Shown: piece after piece, positions 1-9,456 of the stretch
Layout: the number at the start of each line of letters is the position of its first letter
Numbering within the stretch: position 1 is the stretch's first letter
Source of the DNA: Lineus longissimus
Taxonomy: Eukaryota > Nemertea > Pilidiophora > Heteronemertea > Lineidae
Direction: 5' to 3'
NCBI RefSeq assembly: GCF_910592395.1
Contig: NC_088319.1
Span: forward strand, 10,294,001 to 10,358,000
DNA: 64,000 nt
Position numbers and translations under genes: made by a program
Notes under the pieces: generated by a model
Seen by the model: only the letters and a program-made list of their open reading frames with translations
Told to the model about the DNA's origin: nothing
The model's database searches: none

Positions 1-274
1 GACTTATACATTGCTATTTCTATACAGTTTGGACAGCTCAGGCTGTCTGTGTTGGGAAGGCTCCTGATGTTTGATTTGGTAGTTCTTATTCAATACTGGC
101 GTTTCTGTTTCAATTTTTAACTGATAAGCAGACTTTTTACACATTTTGTTGTTCCAACATGTGAGATAAATTCAGGTCAGTTGTTGGCAGGAAGAAGTGT
201 GATAACCAATTGGTTTGTTTTGGTGCGTATACCATGCGATGAATATTAAATCCTTGATTTGCTCTTCATTCCAG
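1..274. other. Intron of SLC33A1
   Basis: This is intron sequence before the first visible exon. It is AT-rich and ends in a pyrimidine-rich acceptor. No element was recognised in it. Confidence 0.7.
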
Positions 275-429
275 GCGCAATGTTGGATGGGCTTCGACCT
301 GTAATTCTATTGGTCAAACTGTCGGCTACTCACTCGGCAATATCGTTTTTTTGGCTCTCGAGTCGCCAGAGTTCTGTAACACGTACTTGCGATCTGAACC
401 CCAGAAAGATGGTCTTGTCACACTTGGAA
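275..429 (+). CDS. SLC33A1: SLC33A1 exon 1 of the visible set
   Basis: It follows the acceptor ttcattccag and ends at the donor gtaagt. It begins with one base that completes a split codon and ends with the first base of a serine codon. It encodes 51 full codons including CNSIGQTVGYSLGN and LALESPEFCNTYLR, a membrane helix and the following luminal loop of the transporter. The upstream exons are outside the window. Confidence 0.93.
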
Positions 430-3400
430 GTAAGTACCAAGGCCAGCTGTGTCTTGCTGATAGAGTGAGTTTTAAACTCAAGGCCTGGTGCCAGCAGATT
501 GATCTTCTTCAGTCAGTGTTCGCTCTGCACTTGGAGTGTTATTCTCCAGAGAGTATGCCTGCTCCAAGGCAGGATGAGAACTTTTTACGTGCCACTTCGG
601 CCAATAGGGTTTATTGTCCTAGTGACTCTGACTTTGGTCAAAGGTAGAGTCCACGCAAGCTACTCTGTCTCACTTGGTTGGGTCTTTTTCTTGCCCTGGA
701 ATAGACAACAGATACAATGAACTTTAGGGGTGTGAAGAGCCAGAAATTTTAGTTCCTTCATCATAGCCACAACAGTTCATCCAGAAATACAATCCTGGGT
801 TTTTGAGAGGCGGTGGTTTGTTCCATACCTTGCACCTGGTGCGTTGAACTACCAAGGTAGGGATGCTCTCAGATCTCAGGGAGTAGGACGACCCTCGGCA
901 TACTTACACCATCTCCTCGTCATGGCCTGTGGTATTCGACTCGATGACTTGATAACGCGATCGAGTTGGACATTTTTTGAAGAATATCACTGCTTGGAAT
1001 GTGATTTATACAATCATAAGTGGAAGAAAATACAATAAGTAACAAACGTTACAACCCCCTTTCCAGCTGTTTTCACCGTATTTAACCTGTCCATTTTTCA
1101 TTTCCCACAAGTTCACATTTTCGATAAAACCATGCGCCATGTTGCTATGCAAACCAACTGGTACCCGTCCCAATTTTGCATGAATACCGTAGAAAAAGCT
1201 AGTCTGGTTCTTATCGCTGTAGATACGCGGCGCTGGGGTAGCTTCGGGAACCAAATAATAGCAATTGCGCATTTGACCCACATCCTTCCATAGCTGGTAC
1301 TCCAATAGCAGGGGTTTTAGCTCCGCCTTTCCCTACCCGGGTAAGGAAAGGTAGAACTAAAACCCCTGCTATTGGACTCGGAGTGTGCAGTAGCCCGGAT
1401 CATGGGATTCCGTATTTTAGCAAAATCCATAGCAACAATCGCGTCAGCGCGTCGTCGAGTCATCGAGTCGAATACCACAAGCCCCTCGTCATTGCTCAAA
1501 CCAATGTTTGTTGACTCTCCAGGTTTCCTCTACTTTTGGGGCATCGTGTTCATCATCAGCACAACTCTGGTGTGGATATTCAAACACGAGGATAGGGATG
1601 AGGAGATTGAGGGCCTCTCCAACGTGTGGGGGACGTACCGGCAGCTTTATAGTATCATCAAACTCCCTGCCGTATTCGCTTATGTTGGCATACTGCTTAC
1701 GGCAAAGGTAAGGGTCAATTTTGCCAACGAGAAGGACCAAATTATGAAATTAAAAAGAAATTAATTATTGTCGCCCGAAATTTGAGGAAAAGTAAACATC
1801 TTTAAAAAATTTACATAAGACTACATGCTGTAAGATAATACAATATAGTCTAAATATATAAAAGAGATCACGCATATATACAAATCCATAATCTCTAATC
1901 TATACTTGATAAAACACATGATGTAAAATAGTAAGATTCAGAAATTATAGATACCACACCAAGAATTAATAAAGACTTAAGTATTTCGAACTTCAGAAAT
2001 GCCATAACTGTTTCTTTTTTTAAAAGGGCAGTCACATTTTGTACTGAACAGAGACAGTCATTTTTATTGTTCTAATGGAAAGACATGATCAAGACAAACA
2101 ACATGTTTCAAATTGACCCGCTCTTTGACGACGAGTTTTAGAACATTTTATGACCTATCTTGATTTTGTTTACTTCAGATGGGTTTTGCAGCGGCCGACT
2201 CGATCACTGGTCTCAAGCTTATCGAGAAAGGTGTCCCGAAAGAGAAGCTGGCATTGTTGGCTGTCCCCATGGTTCCCATACAGGTCCTCCTGCCAATCGT
2301 CATTAGCAAGTACACTGCTGGACCAAAACCGATGAACATATTCCTCAAAGCCATTCCATTTAGGCAAGTTTTTACTTTTAAAGGTCTACGCCATTCGTTA
2401 AAAATTTTGAATTTGTAATCGAATTAAAAAATGTCCAGTTGCGGAAACACGTACTCAACACAAATTTCAACATTTCCGTTGTGTAGACTGATATACAAAT
2501 ACTATGAATACCAAGTTTAAACAAATTTGTATTCACAATAACTGCACTACGGCATTGTGTATTGGTGGATTTCTTTTTAACTGGACCACAAGTAATTACG
2601 AACGGTGTACCCCTTTAAGTAATGTGCTGTGAATCAAAGGAATGAAATACGTTTTCCCGTTGTATACGACGTTCCAAAGTGCTCCCACTCCAAAACGTTC
2701 TCAGAAGAGAAGTGTTTCAAAGTTTCTGCTCAGAGAGTTAGTGGAGTTTCTTTCCTCAGGAGGCATCTTAACCCTCAATGTATTGACATTGCTAAGCTTT
2801 ACAGACACCGTGCGTCAATCCCTTGACAAAAAGTACAGCATGCATTTGTATGCAATCTACAGTAGAACCTCTCTATTAAGGACACCTTCTGGAATTGCAA
2901 GTGCTGTCCTTAAGAGAGAGGTGTCCTGATTAGAGAGGTCAAATTGAATAGAAACTACCAATTTGGGACCAAAACTAGTGTCCTTCATAGAGAGATTGTC
3001 CTTAATAGAGAGGTGTCTGCTAAGGGAGGTTCCACTGTATTTCAAACGAGATTGGTTATCATTCACTCATAAACGGCATTGTTCTACACACAATGGTAAC
3101 AAGTTAGCGTGATGCCACTGACCATTGCTATTGCTCGATCAGCGGTCTGATATCTCGGCAAGTGTAGCATTTTTGTGTCTCATTCAAAAACCACTACATA
3201 TGCTTTGAGTTGAAACTTATGCAGTGTCTAGAGAAGATTTTAAAAAGGCCCAACCATGTGAAGTTACTTTAAAATCCAGTTCATATTAGCAGCGCAGTGG
3301 CCATGGAAAGTCAGGTCTGTGTGAGCGAAAAACGGGCTCACCATATGCTGCTTTATATACCGTATACAGATAGACAAGTCAATTTTGCCAGCAAAACAAA

Positions 3401-6400
3401 CCCCAGGAAAATTTTATATAAGTTATCATACATTGTAACTGCATTTTTTGTTATTTCATTTTATTTCTACAGCTAAAATCTTTTCAAAAATGCTTTTCAG
3501 GTTATTTATGGGTTTACTCTTTGCTGGGATCGTCTGGTGGACGCCATCGACAAGACTACCAAACGGAGACTACCCTCTTTATTATTACGGGGTCCTTCTT
3601 GTTAGTTATGCCTTTCATCAGGTGAGAGTTTGGTGACATCTTCATCAGGAGCCTAACTGGGGGAGGGCTGTGCAAGGAAGGTGCTGGCATGAACAGCTCA
3701 GCACTTTCCTCCCTGGGGGGGACCTGGGCCCTGTTGTTCAAGGCTCTGCTATCTGCTAACAAGGGTTTGGCAGCTGCTAAAGCACGATTATATTAGCGGG
3801 CCACCAAGTTTGCACTGATAGGCAGAGCGGCCGCTAATCCCACACTGAGTCAATAGCAGAACCTTAAAGCCCTACGCCGTTCGTTAAAAATTTTGAATTT
3901 GTAATTGAATTTTAAAATATCCGGAAAATATTGCAGAAGTACGTACTAGATATAAATTTCAACATTTCCGTTGTGTAGACTAATATACAAATACTATGAA
4001 TACCAAGTTTAAACAAATTTGTATTCACAGTAACTGCTCTACGGCATTGTATATCAGTGGTTTTCTATTCAACTGGACCACAAGTAATTAAAAACGGAAT
4101 AACCCTTTAAGGGCTCTGTAATGGGGTTCCGCCAAGTTCTGGGAGTGGTCACTGAAACTTAGCGGTCGCTAAACTAACCATGCTTTCAACAAAAGTTCCC
4201 TGGTGGCACAAGCTGGAGTGAGAAAGTGGGATGGGATGGGGGGGGACAAGACGATGATGCAATATTACTGGATCACCCTGTAGAATCAACACCGACCTCT
4301 CCGAGGGCTCCCACCTCTCAGAGTCGGGGCCAACCACCTCACCGAGTAGGAAATCAACCCTCAAACCCTTGCCAAAATTTTTCAGATAACAGGTGACATT
4401 ATGCATGTTGCTGACATGTCGTTTAATGCCAAGATCAGTGATCCAGTTATTGGAGGCACATATATGACCTTGTTGAATACCATTGGTAATTTAGGTGAGA
4501 TGTTTCTGGGTTTCCAGCTTCACCGTGCATGTTTGTTGGTTCCCACGTTTCTTTATCGAGCTGCGTATCCATGGCCCTGTTCCTTTATGGACTTGCGGCA
4601 TTGTGGCCATTTTTCCACAGCAAGTTCCTTGGAACAATCAATGGCATGTCCAACAAGCCAAACAAAGGTTCATTGTGTGTGGCACGTCACAGGGACAAGC
4701 AAGCACTGAACAGGGAAAAAGTGTGCAAGGAAACAGTCTGTGGATAAGCAACCAAAGGAGGTAGGCATTGGTGCTGGCCCAAATTCTTGCTGGTCTGAAT
4801 GTGCAGGTGGTAGCCTTTGCATGGTAAAAACTTCTAAAACATCTACCGGTAGATTTATAATGAACTGCAGTTTACAGTGTATTATTCACTACACGCCAGC
4901 GAAGCCTCGTTCTGAGTTCAGCCTGGGTTTGGTGCGAAATGTGGAAGCAGTCAAAAAGCATTTAAAACCACATTATTCATTATTTGATTCGAGATGTTTT
5001 AGAATAGAAATTGATACCTCACTGTCGGTGTTGATTGTCTGACCAAAACTGTTTGGGTGGTGGTAAAATGTTGGCCAAAACCTCGGCTACAATTTAGGCC
5101 AACAATTTAGCTCCACCCACAGGGTTTTCGGTGAGACAACCAATACCTCCAGTCTGTGTGAGGTATCAATTCCTCAAGCCACCAATGCTGATGCTCTCCT
5201 CTCCCTATTTGACGCGTTGGGAACCAACACGTCATGTCGCTTCGAGATGGAATGTAGGATGCCCCTCTTACAACTCCGGTCACTGCCTGGTCCAACGATG
5301 GACAGACCCTCATGTGCGCCGTAGTGACGTGCTGACATTCAAATTGTCCTGTCGGCGTGCTAATGACATTGTTCCCTTGCAGGTGGCGCTCTATAGCATG
5401 TTTGTCTCACTAATGGCATTCAACGCGAAGATTAGCGACCCAGCTATTGGAGGCACCTATATGACTTTGTTGAACACTGTCGCAAACTTAGGTGAGAAAA
5501 TTTTTACGCCTTTCATCGACTGTCACGACTTGGGTCTTAAAGGTGGACTATAGGCAGGAGCAGAGGGGCTAATTTGGCAATCTCCAGGTGACTAATATGC
5601 ACAGTAGGGACCCTGGGTCATGTCATATTCAGCACTAAATATATTCCTCGTACAAGCGTGAATCATTTCGACATACTGTGAGATGTGAGAGACACCTATT
5701 GGCGACTTTGTGTAACTTTATCTTGCCTGCCTAGCTGCTGCCTAAATAGTCCCTTTAACCACTTCGCTTATTTCGGCTTGATGTGTGATGCCGCACACTA
5801 AGATAAACTGAAATTTTGACCTGATGTCGCAATGTATTATAATGTATTACGCAATGTATGGCGTTACATCATTGCTGCAAATGACACTGTAAAAAGCTGT
5901 TGCCAACCACATACATGTAACATTGAGGAACATCTCATGACTTAACCAACAAGTCCCAGATTTTGAACATGTGTTAATAGAGCCGAATCTGGTCCCTAGC
6001 GCAGTTGCCCAAAATCAGACCTGAGCCAAAGTAAGAACACTATTGCCCTATGTTTGAGGTTCTAAGACGTTTTTAGCAGAGTATTCACCCTGCCTGTGTG
6101 CATCGAGGTCATCTTCATCCGGAAGAAAAAGGACCAGAGATCTGAATGGTTGCCTAACCATAACAGCTCAATTCAAAACAGGGCTTCATTACATTAGCGC
6201 ATAGTGCATTTACACTGTAAAGTGCAGTTCATTCTCAACCCGGACGACTAGATAGCTTCCTTTATAATTAACTTTGTCTTTCTTGGGTGGTGGATATGGT
6301 GCAGAAATCCTGCAGACACATGTAAACATTTGCTGAATTTGTAACCATACACAATATCTTGAATAGCTCCTGTGTTTGAAAACCATGAACTGTGAAATTT

Positions 6401-7692
6401 TTCAAGCTTTCTCACGTGACACTCTGATTATTTGTCGTTTCTCACAGAAAGTGATAGATTTTTAAAAAAAAGTTTTTTATGTCATTTGAAACTTCGAAGT
6501 TTGGAGTATCTGAAAATACTTCCTTTGCCCTAATCGACTAAACCATGACCAGAAACAAGCCATTTGAAAGGACATACTGATAAAGTTTCTTACAGTGTCA
6601 ACTTGGGCATAAGATTTGTTGATTTTTTGTACAAAACACGGCTTCCAGCAGGACCGCAACTTCTCCAAACAGGATTAATGAAAACTCTTTGAACTTCAAT
6701 AAACAATGCAATAGACAAGGGTGTATTAACCTTAGGCCTGCCAGAAATTCGCAAGCAATGCCCAGAACTGCCTTCCAACACTGGTGAAAATCGTTATCAG
6801 AGAACGGCATCAGTGTAATACTACAGGTGGCGGCACATGGTGTCACGTTGGCACATTATCCTCCTGGCCAGGTGAATCACATGCCCAAGTTGTCCCTTTA
6901 AACGCTTGTTGCATATTTCCTCAAACAGCAAAAAATTAAAACTTCATCATGTTAAATCCGGTATTTGTTTTCTTCCTACAGGTGGCAATTGGCCAACGAC
7001 GATAGCGTTATCTCTGGTAGATAACTTCACGTGGAAGTCATGTATTGGTGCTAGTGGGTCGTGTGATACTGGCGATCTCTCAAAGGTGAGCATTGTAGAG
7101 CCTTTAACGATAACGGGAGCAGTCGGGAACCGCAGTGGTCCAGAGCCCTTACAACGTCTACCCTAACAATGTGACCAATCAATGAAAACATAATGCCAGA
7201 TTTTCAACGTTTCAGGAATGCAACGTACAGTAGAACCTCTCTATTAAGGACACCCGGGACTGACAAGTGCTGTCCTTAATAGAGAGATGTCCTGAGGTCA
7301 AATTAGTAAAAAAAATTACAAATTTGGGACTAAAACAAGTGTCCTTAATAGAAAGGTTGTCCTTATTAGAGAGGTGTCCGCTAAGGGAGGTTCCGCTGTA
7401 CACCAGAACCTCTCTGTTAACATGATTTTAAGGACACCCTCTGGCAAAAGGTGTCCTGATTACAGAGGCTATGAGGCTCCTCTAAAAACATAACTTTTCA
7501 TTCCAGGTGTGCGAAAAAGATGGCGGTTCTTGTATGATAACAACAGATGGATATTACATTGAATCGGTCGTGTGTGTGATAATTGGGATCGTGTGGCTGG
7601 TGATGAGGTCACGGGCTGTGAAGAATTTACAGACTTTACCCGAAAGTGCATGGACGTGTAGCAGTTCAACTGACAAAGGGGATAAAAGTTGA
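275..7692 (+). CDS. SLC33A1: Acetyl-CoA transporter, SLC33A1/AT-1 family (partial, 5' exons outside window)
   Basis: Spliced gene: join of 275-429, 1523-1707, 2179-2363, 3501-3621, 5383-5491, 6982-7085 and 7507-7692, with 4386-4494 as a possible alternative to 5383-5491. All phases are consistent, giving about 347 residues to the stop. Family knowledge: SLC33A1 is a multi-pass protein of about 550 residues that carries cytosolic acetyl-CoA into the ER/Golgi lumen for acetylation of proteins and gangliosides. Seen here: the motifs NVGWASTCNSIGQTVGY, GVPKEKLALLAVPMVP, ISKYTAGP, VWWTP, FNAKISDP and IGGTYMTLLNT in family order, then a cysteine-containing luminal stretch and a last hydrophobic helix before a charged tail. 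About 210 N-terminal residues lie to the left of the window. No paralogue or operon-like partner is near. Identity is confident; the transported substrate is assigned by homology. Confidence 0.95.
501..862 (-). repeat. SINE copy, antisense, degraded tRNA-like head
   Basis: Read on the minus strand, this region resembles the SINE at 28320-28692. Shared blocks include TCCAAGTGCAGAGCGAA near the tail, AGTAGCTTGCGTGGACTC, and a stretch around CCAGGATTGTATTTCTGG. The tRNA-like head near 800-860 is degraded: its B box reads close to GGTAGTTCAACG. It lies in an SLC33A1 intron, partly overlapping spurious open frames. Confidence 0.6.
927..1481. mobile_element. Short element with terminal inverted repeats, with internal palindrome
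   Basis: The left end GTGGTATTCGACTCGATGAC (from about 929) recurs in reverse complement at about 1459-1480. Inside, 1301-1376 is a near-perfect hairpin centred on CCCGGG, whose outer arms carry TCCAATAGCAGGGGTTTTAG and its complement. The element lies in an SLC33A1 intron. No transposase is recognised, so it is probably non-autonomous. Confidence 0.55.
1006..1305 (-). other. Unrecognised open frame inside an inverted-repeat element
   Basis: About 99 codons are open on the minus strand, opening with TTG; the first ATG is codon 12 (VGQM). The composition looks protein-like, with motifs such as YGIHAKLGRVPVGLH and GFIENVNLWEMKNG and a hydrophobic end. It stops at a TAA. It lies between the inverted repeats at 927-1481, antisense to SLC33A1. 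I do not recognise a family. It could be a captured exon, a remnant of a transposon protein, or chance. Confidence 0.2.
1523..1707 (+). CDS. SLC33A1: SLC33A1 exon 2 of the visible set
   Basis: The exon lies between the acceptor gactctccag and the donor gtaagg. Its first two bases complete a serine codon started in the previous exon, then 61 codons follow and it ends in phase 0. It encodes FLYFWGIVFIISTTLVWIF, a membrane helix, then an acidic cytoplasmic loop (HEDRDEEIEG) and the start of the next helix (IKLPAVFAYVGILLTAK). Confidence 0.94.
2179..2363 (+). CDS. SLC33A1: SLC33A1 exon 3 of the visible set, ending at a GC donor
   Basis: It opens after tttacttcag in phase 0 and encodes 61 codons plus two bases. 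The content is the most conserved part of the family: AAADSITGLKLIEKGVPKE, then LLAVPMVPIQVLLP and ISKYTAGPKP. The 3' boundary reads AG followed by gcaagt. The next exon starts with G, which restores the conserved arginine codon after IPF, so the intron is GC-AG rather than GT-AG. A short inverted-repeat element begins about 15 bases into this intron. Confidence 0.93.
2379..2617. mobile_element. MITE family A, copy 1
   Basis: About 239 bp. The left end is AAAGGTCTACGCCATTCGTT and the right end is its approximate reverse complement (ACGAACGGTGTACCCCTTT), possibly flanked by TTAA-like bases. A conserved core reads GTTGTGTAGACTGATATACA followed by AATACTATGAATACCAAGTT. Other copies are at 3864-4110, 9892-10117, 11412-11562 and 20399-20507. 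This copy starts about 15 bp after the GC donor of SLC33A1 exon 3. Confidence 0.75.
2858..3039. mobile_element. MITE family B, copy 1
   Basis: The ends are TACAGTAGAACCTCTCTATT and the imperfect complement of that (TTCCACTGTA at the right end). Internally, the phrase TTAATAGAGAGGTGTCC is repeated in both orientations, so the element is hairpin-like. Related copies are at 7226-7400 and 49709-49892, with fragments at 7401-7470 and 32033-32059. Confidence 0.75.
3501..3621 (+). CDS. SLC33A1: SLC33A1 exon 4 of the visible set
   Basis: The acceptor is tgcttttcag and the donor gtgaga. One base completes the split arginine codon, then 40 codons end in phase 0. It encodes a membrane helix (LFMGLLFAGIVWWTP), a short loop, and the helix YPLYYYGVLLVSYAFHQ. 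The exon after it can be either 4386-4494 or 5383-5491, because both begin in phase 0. Confidence 0.94.
3864..4110. mobile_element. MITE family A, copy 2
   Basis: Same core and ends as the copy at 2379-2617, from TTAAAGCCCTACGCCGTTCG to AACGGAATAACCCTTTAA. It lies in the intron upstream of the candidate alternative exon 5a. Confidence 0.75.
4386..4494 (+). CDS. SLC33A1: Candidate alternative SLC33A1 exon (5a), duplicate of the exon at 5383-5491
   Basis: After the acceptor aatttttcag there are 36 open codons plus one base, ending at the donor gtgaga. Length (109 nt), entry phase, exit phase and donor are all identical to exon 5383-5491. The last 26 codons encode MSFNAKISDPVIGG and TYMTLLNTIGNL. 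They differ from the other copy at four residues, while 11 further codons differ only silently. The first ten residues (ITGDIMHVAD) are unlike the helix start VALYSMFVSL and add two aspartates. An alternative reading uses the next CAG, seven bases downstream. That aligns better at base level with the start of the other exon but shifts the frame, so it would make this a decayed copy. Flanking intron sequence shows no similarity between the two, so the duplication is old. Confidence 0.6.
5007..5173. mobile_element. MITE family C
   Basis: The ends are AATTGATACCTCAC and GTGTGAGGTATCAATT. Inside, GACCAAAAC and GCCAAAACCTCGGCT form weak inner symmetry. A related partial sequence is at 11769-11890 (GAGGAATTGATACCGACTGG). 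The element sits between the two alternative SLC33A1 exons. Confidence 0.6.
5383..5491 (+). CDS. SLC33A1: SLC33A1 exon 5 of the visible set (5b, conserved form)
   Basis: The acceptor is gttcccttgcag and the donor gtgaga. It encodes VALYSMFVSLMAFNAKISDP and the family motif IGGTYMTLLNT, then ends with the first base of a glycine codon finished in exon 6. This version matches the known family across its whole length, including the first ten residues, so it is taken as the constitutive form. Confidence 0.94.
5492..6981. other. SLC33A1 intron without recognised elements
   Basis: This 1.49-kb intron was read for a further duplicated exon and for inverted-repeat elements. None was recognised. Short open frames on the minus strand between 6477 and 6846 look like chance. 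Confidence 0.5.
6982..7085 (+). CDS. SLC33A1: SLC33A1 exon 6 of the visible set
   Basis: The acceptor is cttcctacag and the donor gtgagc. Two bases complete a glycine codon and 34 codons follow, ending in phase 0. It encodes GNWPTTIALSLVDNFTW, a membrane segment, and a luminal loop with two cysteines (SCIGASGSCDTGDLSK), as usual for this position in the family. Confidence 0.92.
7226..7400. mobile_element. MITE family B, copy 2, with a partial copy appended
   Basis: It runs from TACAGTAGAACCTCTCTATT to GGAGGTTCCGCTGTA. A second, truncated copy begins at once at about 7404 (CAGAACCTCTCTGTTAA) and runs to about 7470, giving a head-to-tail arrangement in the last SLC33A1 intron. Confidence 0.7.
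7507..7692 (+). CDS. SLC33A1: SLC33A1 terminal exon
   Basis: After the acceptor tttcattccag come 61 codons and a TGA stop. It encodes a cysteine-containing loop (VCEKDGGSCMITTDGYYIES), the last hydrophobic helix (VVCVIIGIVWLVM), and a basic then polar cytoplasmic tail. The length and the tail with a WTC motif agree with the C terminus of the family. Confidence 0.93.
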   Translation: MCEKDGGSCMITTDGYYIESVVCVIIGIVWLVMRSRAVKNLQTLPESAWTCSSSTDKGDKS

Positions 7693-7980
7693 TCAAAGAG
7701 ACATTTAGGCGTTTTATGATTTTGATAACAGTAAAACTTGCTCTAGAGAAATACAACTAGGACAGCATTCTAAATTTGGCATTGTGGTTATAAGCTTCCT
7801 AGTTTGAAGTAAGTAGACTCGAAGTGCACCAAAGAAAGCTACACTGGTCCATGAAGTCTGCCATTTACATTACAGTGTGACGTCACAAGACTGTATATTA
7901 CATCGTAACGACCTCTGTATTGCATCATTTTTGCAACTGCCCAACCAGTTGATGATGTCTTTCTTGGATTTCGAATCTAT
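7693..7980 (+). other. Probable 3' UTR and flank of SLC33A1
   Basis: Sequence downstream of the stop. No clear AATAAA poly(A) signal lies before the minisatellite at 7981; the AATAAA-like strings beyond that belong to the repeat itself. A CRE-like TGACGTCA is at about 7878. Confidence 0.3.
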
Positions 7981-9032
7981 AGGTAATAAAGGTACAGGAA
8001 AAAAAGGTATAGGAAAAAAAGGTACGGAAATAAAGGTACCGGAAATAAAGGTACAGGAAATAAAAGTACCGGAAATAAAGGTACCGGAAAAAAAGGTGCT
8101 GGAAAAATAAGTACACAAAATGGCATAAATAGGTAAAAAAAGGTACACAATTTTTTTTTCAAATATCATTTGAATTCTCCCTTTTTCTATTCATAACTTT
8201 AACTTTATTTGTTGCTTAGACATTGCATAGGCCTTAGAAATAGGTATATCGAATTTCCGGTATACCGTTATGGTTTTCAAGAGTGAAAACACGGCTATCA
8301 AGATCATGATGATTGTAAAGATTCTAGGACAATTCCCTCTGCAAAAGGGAATAAATGTACCAATGTTCAAGTTCAATTGCGATTAATCAATTAACATTCA
8401 TCATAGAGCTGGACCCAATTAACAATGTGCCTGGCCAATTAGGTTTTAACAGACAAATTATTAGATTTAAGACCAAACACAAGCTTTTTAGGGAAATTGG
8501 CGAGATTCTTAATGTGAAATGCCAGGTAGGATGCCAGGTGCGCCCCCACCCCCCTTTCCCAAGATCCTGGATCCGCTCCTAATAAGAATACGACTCGAGT
8601 ATTTTAAAATTTAAAAGAACATGAATGTACATGTAATTATTACCAAAAAAAACGTCAGCTCCCCTGTTGCCGGAGTGTTGGGCAACTTCTTCCATGAATT
8701 TTCCTCAAATTTATTCCGTAACAAAATTGTCCGCAATGTATTAAACTATTTTAAGGCACCACCTTAGTCACAGAAGAAGAAAAATGGGTAAGAAAAGATT
8801 AAGACATAGGCCGAGTCTGAACCAGTTGAAGAGAATAATATTCTGAAAAAAAATTGTGTACTTTTTTACCTATTTATGCCATTTTGTGTACCTTTTTTTC
8901 CGGTACCTTTTTTCCTGGTACCTTTATTTCCAGTACTTTTATTTCCTGTACTTTTATTTCCTGTACCTTTATTTCCTGTACCTTTATTTCCGTACCTTTT
9001 TTTCCTGTACCTTTTTTCCTGTACATTTTTTA
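7981..9032. mobile_element. Foldback structure with 15-bp minisatellite in both arms
   Basis: The left arm, 7981-8160, has about eight units of roughly 15 bp (GGTACCGGAAATAAA and variants), then a unique piece including ACAAAATGGCATAAATAGGT. The right arm, about 8853-9032, is the reverse complement in mirrored order: ACCTATTTATGCCATTTTGT, then units of GGTACCTTTATTTCC. The spacer of about 690 bp has no recognised coding sequence. Open frames through the arrays are repeat artefacts. The layout resembles foldback elements, whose arms are made of tandem repeats, but no transposase or target duplication was identified. Confidence 0.7.
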
Positions 9033-9456
9033 TCGTATACCTTGGATTTCATATGGTATGGCTTCATTTTGCGATAAGGCCAAGGGCACGAAGACAAGCT
9101 CCTTTAACAACTGATGTGTTTCGTGTTACAATTTCTCTTGCTGATGTCTCTCAGGTAAACTACATTTCAAATGATTTTGAATGCAATCTATTGACTCTTC
9201 AAAAACGTGCGTGCAGCGCTGAGTTGTGGCTTTGGCAAGTTTTACTGTCTAAATATATCTAAATATAGAGATGTGTACACATATATATATCTGTTTATTC
9301 CTCCTTATAGAAGATTCTAACACTTACAGTGAAAGTCAAACAAAGTACAGGGACCCTAATAATACACGAAAAAATAATGCTTTGTACAACAGTTCAATTG
9401 CATTTGAGCAATAACTATAAGGCACGCTTATAGTAGTTTAACATGAGATCATTACA

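Noticed and set aside
4393-4494. Reading of the duplicated exon from the CAG at 4390-4392
   Set aside because: It gives 102 nt, a frame that does not yield the conserved FNAKISDP motif and the wrong exit phase. The CAG seven bases upstream gives the full 109-nt in-phase exon, so that boundary is preferred, with the caveat stated in the finding.
7870-9114. Repetitive open frames rich in FPVP or KGTG
   Set aside because: They are translations of the 15-bp minisatellite, whose length is a multiple of three.
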